DNA from: an uncultured Clostridia bacterium
GTDB taxonomy: Bacteria; Bacillota; Clostridia; Oscillospirales; Acutalibacteraceae
Direction: 5' to 3'
NCBI GenBank assembly: GCA_944412495.1
Contig: CALYBL010000017.1
Coordinates: 1-64,000, forward strand
Length of the DNA: 64,000 bases
Position numbers and translations under genes: made by a program. Below, one piece after another: positions 54,488-62,525 of the stretch. Positions within the stretch are counted from its first letter, which is position 1. The number at the start of each line of letters is the position of its first letter. The notes beneath the pieces were generated by a model, which saw nothing but the letters and a program-made list of their open reading frames with translations, was not told the DNA's origin and searched no databases.

Positions 54488-57463
54488 ATGAGCAAATCAA
54501 AAGATTCTGAATTTGAGACCTATTATATCCCACCGAATTTTATTGAGGGATCTACTTTATTTGGTGGGCTTTTTAAATTACGCAATGCTATTGAAGGCGC
54601 TATTCTTGCCATAGCGGCCGGATTGCCAATTTTTTTACTAAATATATCGTTAACGATACGAATTATCCTTTTATGCCTGACGGCTCTCCCTCTTGCACTT
54701 CTTGGGCTATTCGGAGTATCAGGCGAATGTCTTTCGTCATTTATCTTCGCATTTTTTAAATGGCTGAAAAATCGGCGTGTAGTTGGTATCGTTCCTGAAA
54801 AGGAAATGACAGCAAAGCCGGTAAAAAAAGAGAAACCAATCAAAAAAGCGGTTTGTGAAGAGAAGAAGGTCGAGAACAATGAGCCATCCATGATGACTGA
54901 GATTTTGGGGGTTATCAGAAAGCGTTCGGCCAAAAAAGGAAAGCCGGTAAAGGAATCAAGGCCTCACGAGCAGAAACAACAGGAAGAGAAGACACGGCCG
55001 CGTCGTCAACCGGAATCAGCGTTTTTGAATCCAGTGGCTGCCTTTCTCCCTGTTGATAAGATTGAAAACGGTATTATCTATACTAAAGACCATAGGTATA
55101 TCAAAGTTCTTGAAGTAGAACCCATCAACTTCCTGCTGCGCAGTGCCAGAGAACAGCGCAGCATTATCTATTCTTTTATTTCCTATCTCAAGATCAGCCC
55201 GGTTAAAATCCAGTTCAAAGTGCTTACAAAGCGTGCAGATATTAACAAGCATGTAGAAATCGTAGAAAAAGAAATGGAACATGAAACAGATATCAATTGT
55301 CGTATGCTCCAAGAGGATTACCTTAAGCTGGTGGGGCACATCGGTTCCCGCGAGGCAACGACCCGCCGCTTTTTTGTTATTTTTGAATATGAGGCGTTTG
55401 GACGGCGCGGGATGGATGAAGAAGCAGATGCAGTATCATCTTTGCAGATAGCTGCCCGTACGGCAGTCAATTATCTGAAACAGTGCGGTAACGAGGTACT
55501 GACACCGGAAAATGAGGATGAATTTACAGTAGATGTATTATACAATATTCTCTGTCGGCAAGAAAGTTCAAGCGTCCCGCTACCAACCCGTGTGGAGAAT
55601 ATCGTTTCAAAATATGTAGAGCGAGGCAAAAATACCGACACTATCCCCTGCACCGAGTTTTTTGCGCCGAAAACTATTGATTTTACCCATGCTAAATACA
55701 TCTGCATCGACGGGCTGTACCACTCATATTTGCTTATTCCATCTAATGGATATAAATCGCGAGTGCCGGCCGGGTGGCTGAGCCTGCTGGTAAACGCAGG
55801 CGACGGCATAGACATCGACCTGTTTCTGACAAAGCAGCCTAAAGAACGTATGATACATAAGCTGGGCCAGCAGTTACGAATTAACCGTTCAAAAATTAAA
55901 GAAGCGAGCGATACCAACACCGATTTTGACGATCTGGACGGGGCAATCCGCAGCGGATATTTTCTCAAAGATGGTTTGGCAAATAATGAAGATTTCTATT
56001 ATATGAACATTCTCATTACCATTACCGCCGAAACGCCAGAGGATTTGGAATGGCGCGAAAGAGAAATGAAAAAGTTGCTGGTATCGCAGGATTTAGCAGT
56101 CAGTACCTGCTCTTTCCGGGAGGAGCAGGCTTTTTTATCGGTACTTCCTCTTACCAGCCTGGAAAAACACATATACGGACGTTCAAAACGAAACGTATTA
56201 ACTTCAGGGGCGGCAAGCTGCTACCCGTTTACGGCTTTTGAGCTTTGCGACGACAACGGCATTCTGCTCGGGACGAATAAAATCAATAATTCCCTTGTCA
56301 TTGTGGATATCTTCAATTCCAAGGTCTATAAGAATGCGAATATGGCAATTTTGGGAACCAGCGGCGCGGGAAAGACCTTTACTATGCAGCTTATGGGCTT
56401 GCGTATGAGAAGAAAAGGAATTCAAGTGTTTATTATTGCACCACTCAAAGGCCATGAATTTCACCGTGCTTGTAAAAATATTGGCGGAGAATTTATTCAA
56501 ATCAGCCCGGCATCCAAAAACTGCATCAATGTCATGGAAATACGGCAAACGGACAAATCAGTAGATGAATTGCTGGACGGCGGAGCTATAGAAAAATCGG
56601 CGCTGGCATCTAAAATCCAGCAATTGCACATTTTCTTTTCTCTTCTGATACCGGATATGAATCATGAGGAACGGCAACTTCTTGATGAAGCAATGATTAA
56701 GACTTACAATAAGAAAGGTATCACTCACGATAACATCTCACTGAACGACCCACAAAATCCTGGCCATTACCGAGAAATGCCAATATTGGGTGATTTGTAT
56801 GAGGTGTTGGCTGCTTCTGCCGAAACTAAGCGAATGGCTAATATCCTAAATCGCCTCGTCCACGGCTCTGCTCGTTCATTCAATCAGCAGACCAATGTAG
56901 ACTTATCCAACAAGTATACCGTACTTGATATTTCAGAACTTAGTGGCGATCTACTTACAGCGGGAATGTTTGTGGCTGTTGATTTTGTCTGGGATAAAGC
57001 TAAAGAAAATCGAACGGTAGAAAAGGCTATTTTTATCGATGAATGTTGGCAACTGATAGGTGGAGGTGGAAATCGACTTGCAGCTGAGTATGTATTGGAA
57101 ATTTTCAAAATTATTAGAGGTTATGGAGGATCAGCAATTTGTGCTACTCAAGACCTTAACGACTTTTTCGCGCTGGAAGACGGCAAATACGGCAAGGGTA
57201 TCATTAACAATTGTAAAATTAAAATCGTGCTGAATCTGGAAGACGAGGAAGCTCAGCGCGTACAAAACGTTCTTCACTTATCCGAAGCTGAGGTCATGGA
57301 AATCACTCATTTTGAAAGAGGAAATGGGCTAATTAGTTCAAACAATAATAATATCACGGTGGAGTTTAAGTGCAGTTCTCTCGAAAAAAGCTTAATTACA
57401 ACCGATAGACGCGAACTACAAGAATTAATTGAAAAAACTAAACAAGAAAAACATATAAATTAA
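54488..57463 (+). CDS. virB4: PrgI-VirB4 fusion: conjugation ATPase
   Basis: 991 residues. Residues 10-95 match the small PrgI membrane protein (PPNFIEGSTLFGGLFKLRNA, then two membrane segments), here fused to the ATPase. A basic, low-complexity linker (about 100-175) follows. The VirB4 body has Walker A ILGTSGAGKTFTMQ (near 620), the RecA-like core, Walker B KAIFIDECWQL (near 847) and the CATQDLNDFF motif. It energises assembly of the type IV secretion channel at the membrane. Separate PrgI and VirB4 genes are usual. Start ATG at 54488, after GGAGG. AT-rich and GC-rich blocks alternate within the gene. Confidence 0.92.
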   Translation: MSKSKDSEFETYYIPPNFIEGSTLFGGLFKLRNAIEGAILAIAAGLPIFLLNISLTIRIILLCLTALPLALLGLFGVSGECLSSFIFAFFKWLKNRRVVGIVPEKEMTAKPVKKEKPIKKAVCEEKKVENNEPSMMTEILGVIRKRSAKKGKPVKESRPHEQKQQEEKTRPRRQPESAFLNPVAAFLPVDKIENGIIYTKDHRYIKVLEVEPINFLLRSAREQRSIIYSFISYLKISPVKIQFKVLTKRADINKHVEIVEKEMEHETDINCRMLQEDYLKLVGHIGSREATTRRFFVIFEYEAFGRRGMDEEADAVSSLQIAARTAVNYLKQCGNEVLTPENEDEFTVDVLYNILCRQESSSVPLPTRVENIVSKYVERGKNTDTIPCTEFFAPKTIDFTHAKYICIDGLYHSYLLIPSNGYKSRVPAGWLSLLVNAGDGIDIDLFLTKQPKERMIHKLGQQLRINRSKIKEASDTNTDFDDLDGAIRSGYFLKDGLANNEDFYYMNILITITAETPEDLEWREREMKKLLVSQDLAVSTCSFREEQAFLSVLPLTSLEKHIYGRSKRNVLTSGAASCYPFTAFELCDDNGILLGTNKINNSLVIVDIFNSKVYKNANMAILGTSGAGKTFTMQLMGLRMRRKGIQVFIIAPLKGHEFHRACKNIGGEFIQISPASKNCINVMEIRQTDKSVDELLDGGAIEKSALASKIQQLHIFFSLLIPDMNHEERQLLDEAMIKTYNKKGITHDNISLNDPQNPGHYREMPILGDLYEVLAASAETKRMANILNRLVHGSARSFNQQTNVDLSNKYTVLDISELSGDLLTAGMFVAVDFVWDKAKENRTVEKAIFIDECWQLIGGGGNRLAAEYVLEIFKIIRGYGGSAICATQDLNDFFALEDGKYGKGIINNCKIKIVLNLEDEEAQRVQNVLHLSEAEVMEITHFERGNGLISSNNNNITVEFKCSSLEKSLITTDRRELQELIEKTKQEKHIN

Positions 57464-57477
57464 AGCAAATAATTTGG

Positions 57478-57506
57478 TTGAAATCGGGGTATAATTATGG
57501 TATAAT
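57478..57506 (+). promoter_or_regulatory. promoter and candidate operator of the toxin-antitoxin pair
   Basis: TTGAAA at 57478-57483, 17 bp, TATAAT at 57501-57506. GGTATAAT occurs twice (57488-57495 and 57499-57506, 11 bp apart) and once inverted as ATTATACC at 57541-57548, inside the first codons of the antitoxin. This is a plausible autoregulatory operator. Confidence 0.7.
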
Positions 57507-57531
57507 AAAGCCAGTATAAGGAGATGATTTT

Positions 57532-57792
57532 ATGCCGCATATTATACCTATTAGCGATTTAAAAAACACAGGTGAACTTTCAAAAATATGCAAAGAAACT
57601 CAAGAACCAATTTTTGTTACAAAAAATGGCTACGGAGATATGGTGATTATGAGTATGGAAACATATGAGCGTAATATGTTTTTAATCGACGCTTATGAAA
57701 AATTAGCCGCTGCTGAACGAGAAGTTAATAACGGAAATGTTCTTGATGCAGATCAAGGATTAAAAAACGTAAGGGAAAAGTATAATGTATAA
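57532..57792 (+). CDS. type II antitoxin, Phd/YefM family
   Basis: 86 residues. N-terminal DNA-binding and dimerisation domain of the Phd/YefM fold (IIPISDLKNTGELSKIC, then EPIFVTKNGYGDMVIMSMET), and a C-terminal segment that would wrap the toxin. It neutralises the downstream toxin and represses their common promoter. The ATG follows AAGGAGATG. The last codons overlap the toxin start by 8 bp. The pair probably stabilises the element in its host. Confidence 0.9.
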   Translation: MPHIIPISDLKNTGELSKICKETQEPIFVTKNGYGDMVIMSMETYERNMFLIDAYEKLAAAEREVNNGNVLDADQGLKNVREKYNV

Positions 57793-58093
57793 GTTAGTAA
57801 TAACAGAGCTTGCGCAGAGCGATTTAGACAGTATTGTTAACTATATAGCTGTTCACCTTACAAACCCAGTAGCTGCTGGCCATTTTCTTGACAGAGTCGA
57901 AGAGTGTTATAGAAGCCTTAAAACCAATCCTTTCATTTATTCTAAAAGCAATGATATTAGGTTAGAAAAAGAAGGTTTTCGTAAAGCAGTCATAAAAAAC
58001 TATGTACTGATGTTTAAGGTGAATGAAAAATCAAAAACAGTAATTATTTATCGCTTGTTTTATGGCGCAAGAGATTATTTAAAACTACTATAA
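57785..58093 (+). CDS. type II toxin, RelE/ParE family
   Basis: 102 residues with the RelE/ParE pattern: YKLVITELAQSDLDSIVNYI at the start, the central basic region and the ending VIIYRLFYGARDYLKLL. Members either cleave mRNA on the ribosome (RelE) or poison gyrase (ParE); the second helix with the VNYIAVHLTNPVAAGHFLDR segment is closer to ParE-like members, but this is not decisive. Coupled to the antitoxin gene; a terminator follows. Confidence 0.9.
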   Translation: MYKLVITELAQSDLDSIVNYIAVHLTNPVAAGHFLDRVEECYRSLKTNPFIYSKSNDIRLEKEGFRKAVIKNYVLMFKVNEKSKTVIIYRLFYGARDYLKLL

Positions 58094-58116
58094 ATTACAA
58101 TTAAATACTTTAATAC

Positions 58117-58157
58117 AAAAAGCGTTCGGATAAATTATTTACCGAGCGCTTTTTTTA
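58117..58157 (+). terminator. intrinsic terminator of the toxin-antitoxin operon
   Basis: AAAAAGCGTTCGG at 58117-58129 pairs with CCGAGCGCTTTTT at 58142-58154 (one wobble), followed by TTTATAAGG. The T tract ends in the ribosome site of the next gene. Confidence 0.85.
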
Positions 58158-58173
58158 TAAGGAGATATAAAAT

Positions 58174-58686
58174 ATGAAAACACGGGAACAAATTTATGGC
58201 AAGGAAGCCTCTGAATTGCTTAGAGATATATCAAATTACCATTGTATACGCAAAGAGCAGCTTTTACATATGTATTCAAAAAATGAAAGCACAATCAATA
58301 ATCTACTATCCTATCTGGTTAAGCAAGGTCGTATTTATTATAATCCAATAACGGATATTTATTATGACAGCCCAGAATTTAAAACGGATAAAGAAATGCT
58401 TGCAGCTATCTGGGTACTGATTGATTTTAAAGAAAAGGTACAGTATCATTCTCCAGATGATTTTCCTGTAAAAATTATATTTTTTGCGTCAGGAGAAATA
58501 TATGAAATTATCTATATTTCTCCTGATAAGGAATCGCTTATAGAGCATAAATTATCTTCATCGGATGACGATAGCAAAAAAATAATTATCGTGGAAGAAC
58601 TTCAACAAATTGAACATATTCATATTCCTGCTGCTGCATTTTGCACCGTTGATATAGATTCCGGAAACATAGCATATTATAAGTAA
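58174..58686 (+). CDS. DUF5697-like mobile-element protein
   Basis: 170 residues, no signal or membrane segment. The N-terminal 60 residues form a winged-helix-like region (ASELLRDISNYHCIRKEQLL, NLLSYLVKQGRIYYN). The rest is mixed alpha/beta and acidic. Proteins of this style, which I place with DUF5697 from memory, recur in Firmicutes conjugative elements near VirD4; function unknown. The ATG at 58174 follows TAAGGAGAT. The next gene starts 12 bp downstream. Confidence 0.6.
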   Translation: MKTREQIYGKEASELLRDISNYHCIRKEQLLHMYSKNESTINNLLSYLVKQGRIYYNPITDIYYDSPEFKTDKEMLAAIWVLIDFKEKVQYHSPDDFPVKIIFFASGEIYEIIYISPDKESLIEHKLSSSDDDSKKIIIVEELQQIEHIHIPAAAFCTVDIDSGNIAYYK

Positions 58687-58698
58687 AGGAGAATATAT

Positions 58699-59358
58699 AT
58701 GGATAAAAATATTATATCGCAACGAATATTACAAATACAGGAAGAAATATCAAAATTATCAAGTACACTTTATGCGATGAATAATTCAGATATTTTTAAA
58801 TACCCGGATAATTATGAAATATTATCTACAGATGCCGCACTGCGCAGCGAAACAATTACGTGCAGATTGCGGCATTTATTATATAGTAGCACAAATTTAA
58901 AAAAGCCAAAATATCTTATTTCTGCTGGGATTGTACAAGATATTCAAATAGAACAAAAAAATGAAATATTCGAAATTACTTTGCCGTGTTTACTTCCAAA
59001 AAAACAAAAGCAGAGTGCGGAATTCCTGATCGACCCAGTATATTTTACTCTAAGCAATTATGCTGATACTCATAATATGCCACGGTTTCATCATTGTGTC
59101 ATTTGTTTTACTCACGTTTATAATAGAAATCTTAATATAAAAAGGATAAGAGATTATGACAATTTAGAACTAAAGCAATTATTGGATGTGATTACCACTT
59201 TCGTTATGGAAGATGATACGGGGTACTTATGCGACATTTATAACACTATAGATTTTGGCGACAATGACTGCACTCGTATTTCTATTATGGAGAAAAACCA
59301 ATATATCAAGTGGCTTGTTGAACGGGAAAAAAGACGAAAAAGCATGTCCAATTTTTAG
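58699..59358 (+). CDS. DUF6100-like mobile-element protein
   Basis: 219 residues. An N-terminal coiled-coil-like helix (SQRILQIQEEISKLSSTLYA), a central strand-rich part (IEQKNEIFEITLPCLLPKKQ) and a C-terminal part with HHCVICFTHVYNRNL and the end IKWLVEREKRRKS. It fits DUF6100 as I remember it, a family found in Firmicutes ICEs with unknown role; the match is from memory, not from a search. The ATG follows AAAGGAGAA. Strongly AT-rich. Confidence 0.55.
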   Translation: MDKNIISQRILQIQEEISKLSSTLYAMNNSDIFKYPDNYEILSTDAALRSETITCRLRHLLYSSTNLKKPKYLISAGIVQDIQIEQKNEIFEITLPCLLPKKQKQSAEFLIDPVYFTLSNYADTHNMPRFHHCVICFTHVYNRNLNIKRIRDYDNLELKQLLDVITTFVMEDDTGYLCDIYNTIDFGDNDCTRISIMEKNQYIKWLVEREKRRKSMSNF

Positions 59359-59496
59359 AGTTTTTTGCATTATAAAATAGCATACTTAAAAATAATAAAT
59401 AAGTATAGACGTAAAGGAATTTCTGATTGCTTGATTTCAAAAATTTTACCTTAGTTATAGCAGTATAGGTAAATTTATGTGAGGTGGTGAATTAAT
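59359..59496. other. spacer ahead of the CUG-start gene
   Basis: 138 AT-rich bp; no promoter with good spacing was seen. It ends in the ribosome site GAGGTGGTG at 59481-59489. Confidence 0.4.
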
Positions 59497-60606
59497 CTGT
59501 ATATTAATAAAAATTTCCCCAGCAGTCATACACAATCATATCATTTACTTGAATTAATTGCCATATCGGGCGAATTCCCTGCCAATCAATTAAATCGTCT
59601 GCCTGGTGGTTACTTCTATAAATCAAATATTATAAAAAGCCTAAAACAAAAACAACTTATTCGCACTTACTACCGAGACAAGCTTCGTGGATATAGGCTT
59701 ACTTCATATTCTAAATCATTTCTTTTAAATAAAAATCCTAAACGTTTCGAGCTTGCATTAGAAGGCTCTGGCGATACTAATCATATTAAAACTGAATTTT
59801 CAAGGAGGCTTAGGCTTCATCGTATTGCTGAAGCTACAGTTACTATGGTAAATGCAGGCATATCAGTATTTAGAGATGAAAAACCAGACATTTTTTCTTC
59901 GACATATAATGTAAATATGAATAAATTCAGCCCGGCATTTTATAATTCCCGTGAAATAAAAGAAATGAGATTAAAATTCGTAAAAATTAAAGGTGCTCGT
60001 GCAGTAGGAGTTTTATTAACTAACCAAGATGTTTTTATTACATATAATTTGGGCGGGTCTTTGATGAAATGGGAATATAAAGCAGAAATGAGGATGAAAG
60101 CTTTAATAAAATCAATTCTATGTAGTGAACATCAATGTTTACATTATTTTTCTGAAGATATAAAAGGATTAATATTAGCAGATAATATGGAGCTTGCTTA
60201 TGATTTATTAATCAATAATTGCGGTAAGCAGTATTTTCTTCTTGACGGCAACTATGAGCATTTTTATTTTATCACCAACGACCGTAGAGGCGAAAAGCTG
60301 CTGCGGATGATGTGCAGCGCGGAACTGTCCGAAGAGATGGAAGCTCTCCTGATGTCAGATTTGTGGGAGAAGGACGAGAGACTTACCATAGAAAACGACG
60401 CTATCGACAGCAATGGCAATCCTGTTCTTTTCGCCTATACCTGCGACCTGCCCCGCATCAAGCGGTTCGATACGGCGCTCAGGCTTCAAGACAAAATTGG
60501 TACGCTTATCTGTTTTGATTTTCAGGCGGAAGCTCTCCGCCGCTGCTGCGGGGAGCAGATACGGTTTCAAACTATAAACTTTGGAAAATGGGAAAGGAGG
60601 TTTTAG
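59497..60606 (+). CDS. conserved ICE protein with winged-helix N-terminus and apparent CUG start
   Basis: About 369 residues. The frame is open and natural from 59491, yet the first ATG is at 59845, well inside the protein. The codon 7 bp after the ribosome site GAGGTGGTG is CTG at 59497, so translation probably starts there. The N-terminal 70 residues look like a winged helix (LLELIAISGEFPANQLNRLP, YYRDKLRGYRLTSYSKSFLL), then RRLRLHRIAEATVTMVNAG, FRDEKPDIFS and the C-terminal LPRIKRFDTALRLQDKIGTL. Related proteins sit next to VirD4 in other Firmicutes ICEs, as I recall. GC jumps from about 28 to about 50 percent near 60240 inside the gene. Confidence 0.65.
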   Translation: MYINKNFPSSHTQSYHLLELIAISGEFPANQLNRLPGGYFYKSNIIKSLKQKQLIRTYYRDKLRGYRLTSYSKSFLLNKNPKRFELALEGSGDTNHIKTEFSRRLRLHRIAEATVTMVNAGISVFRDEKPDIFSSTYNVNMNKFSPAFYNSREIKEMRLKFVKIKGARAVGVLLTNQDVFITYNLGGSLMKWEYKAEMRMKALIKSILCSEHQCLHYFSEDIKGLILADNMELAYDLLINNCGKQYFLLDGNYEHFYFITNDRRGEKLLRMMCSAELSEEMEALLMSDLWEKDERLTIENDAIDSNGNPVLFAYTCDLPRIKRFDTALRLQDKIGTLICFDFQAEALRRCCGEQIRFQTINFGKWERRF

Positions 60607-62510
60607 CCTTAAAACGCAAAAGATTGTTTTCGCTTCTCTTCGGCCTGCCGCCGCTTCTTTTTGCCTTGCTCTTCGGCGGCGGGTACATCGCGCAGTTTAT
60701 CCGAAACTACAATGAATGGCAGAACGCAGGCGGCACACCCGGAGGTGGGACATCACCGGAAATGCCGTCATTTTCTTTATTCACTTGCTTTGAGACGATA
60801 TTCACTTTTCCATATGGGATAATCGGCGTTTTTATTTGCATCGGCGTGCTGTCTCTACTCATTATCATTGTAATGCGGATGGGGTACGGAGATACAGGAG
60901 AATATGACAAAGACAGGAATTTTATCTATTCCAGAAAAGGCACTTATGGCACTTCCGGATTCCTGTCTGAACAGGAAGCAAAAGAAGTGCTGGATCTGGT
61001 TCCCAGCCTGAAGCATCATAACGGCACCATTCTCGGTACGTTAAACGGCAAGTATGTGTGTGTGCCGGAGGATAGCCGGCTTAACCGGAATATCGCTGTG
61101 TACGGCGCCAGCGGGTCAATGAAGACCCGTGCCTACTGTATCAACCGTATTCTTCAGGCGGCCGCAGCGCACGACGAATCCAAGCAGGAATCGCTGATTA
61201 TCTGCGATCCAAAATCTGAGTTGTACGAAACCACCAGTAGCTACTTGCAGGAACAGGGCTATACCGTCCGTGTGTTCAATCTGGTATCGCCAGAACACTC
61301 GGATTCCTGGGCCTGCCTTTCGGAGATTGAAGGTGATGAGCTGATGGCGCAGCTCTTTTGTGACGTCATCATTAAAAATACCGGCAGCGAGCGGGGCGAC
61401 CACTTCTGGGACAGCGCAGAAATGAATCTCCTCAAGGCTTTGGTTTTGTATGTGGAGCAAGGATACCCAGAGGGACACAGGACAATGGAAGAGGTTTACA
61501 GGCTGATCACGCACACGTCGGAAAAAGAACTAAGCAGTTTGCTCGACCTGCTCCCCTCCACCCACCCGGCCAAAGCTCCCTATGCGATTTTCAAGCAGGC
61601 GTCCGATACGGTGCGCAGCGGCGTTATCATCGGCCTCGGCTCGCGTTTGCAGGTTTTTCAAAACAAGAAAATCTGCAATATGACGAACTTTGATGAAATC
61701 GACCTGGAGCTGCCGGGGCAAAAGCCCTGTGCCTATTATGTTGTCAATTCCGACCAGGACAGTACCTTTGATTTTTTAAGTTCCCTTTTTATTGCCTTTT
61801 GTTTTATTAAGTTGGTGAGATACGCCGATAAAAACTGTCCGGGCGGTAAGCTGCCTGTCCCAGTGCATGTGTTGGGCGAAGAACTGACCGCCTGCGGGGT
61901 CATTCCCGATTTGTCACGCAAAATCAGCGTTATCCGTTCCCGCAATATATCCATGAGTTGTGTGTTTCAAAATCTTGCCGGATTACAAAATCGTTATCCA
62001 TACAATCAGTGGCAGGAGATTTTAGGAAACTGCGACATCCAGTACTTTCTTGGCTGCTCCGATCCGCTGACAGCGGAATACATTAGCGAACGGTCGGGTG
62101 AGGTATCCGTATATGTGCAGAGTAAAGCAAAACAGCTTAACACATGGAGGGTAAGTAACTACACGCCGGAATACCGTGAAACCAGCGGCGTCGGCCGGCG
62201 CAAGCTTTTAACGACGGATGAAGTATTACGTCTTCCGGTCACTCAGGCATTGGTCATTATTCGCGGACGAAAGATTCTAAAAGTAGATAAGTTAGACTAT
62301 ACTCGGCATCCGGAAGCAACTAAGTTAAAGTCATGCAAAGCTTCTATACATATACCTGAGTGGAACAAATTTCAAAGAAAGGAGGTGGACATGCCGTCGA
62401 AGCCTAAGAAACTTACCGGCCGAAAGCCAAAGTCGCCGGATGCGCAGAAATCCCAGCCGGGCTTTGTTCCGGCAACCAAGGACGATATCATGTCGTCTGA
62501 AAATCATTAA
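60588..62510 (+). CDS. virD4: VirD4/TraG-type coupling protein
   Basis: 640 residues. Two N-terminal membrane segments (about 13-32 and 75-98) flank a Gly/Pro-rich loop. The ATPase core follows, with a Walker A of the form GASGSMKTR (near 173), LIICDPKSELYETT, HFWDSAEMNLLKALVLYVEQ, the Walker B region HVLGEELTACG and SCVFQNLAGLQNRY. It brings relaxase-bound DNA to the channel. The only in-frame ATG, at 60588, overlaps the upstream gene by 19 bp and has no ribosome site; AAAGGAGG at 60593-60600 lies inside the frame and points to TTA at 60609. Translation by coupling from ATG is the simplest reading. The C-terminus is Lys/Pro-rich. Confidence 0.9.
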   Translation: MGKEVLALKRKRLFSLLFGLPPLLFALLFGGGYIAQFIRNYNEWQNAGGTPGGGTSPEMPSFSLFTCFETIFTFPYGIIGVFICIGVLSLLIIIVMRMGYGDTGEYDKDRNFIYSRKGTYGTSGFLSEQEAKEVLDLVPSLKHHNGTILGTLNGKYVCVPEDSRLNRNIAVYGASGSMKTRAYCINRILQAAAAHDESKQESLIICDPKSELYETTSSYLQEQGYTVRVFNLVSPEHSDSWACLSEIEGDELMAQLFCDVIIKNTGSERGDHFWDSAEMNLLKALVLYVEQGYPEGHRTMEEVYRLITHTSEKELSSLLDLLPSTHPAKAPYAIFKQASDTVRSGVIIGLGSRLQVFQNKKICNMTNFDEIDLELPGQKPCAYYVVNSDQDSTFDFLSSLFIAFCFIKLVRYADKNCPGGKLPVPVHVLGEELTACGVIPDLSRKISVIRSRNISMSCVFQNLAGLQNRYPYNQWQEILGNCDIQYFLGCSDPLTAEYISERSGEVSVYVQSKAKQLNTWRVSNYTPEYRETSGVGRRKLLTTDEVLRLPVTQALVIIRGRKILKVDKLDYTRHPEATKLKSCKASIHIPEWNKFQRKEVDMPSKPKKLTGRKPKSPDAQKSQPGFVPATKDDIMSSENH

Positions 62511-62525
62511 TTAAGGAGGTAACCT

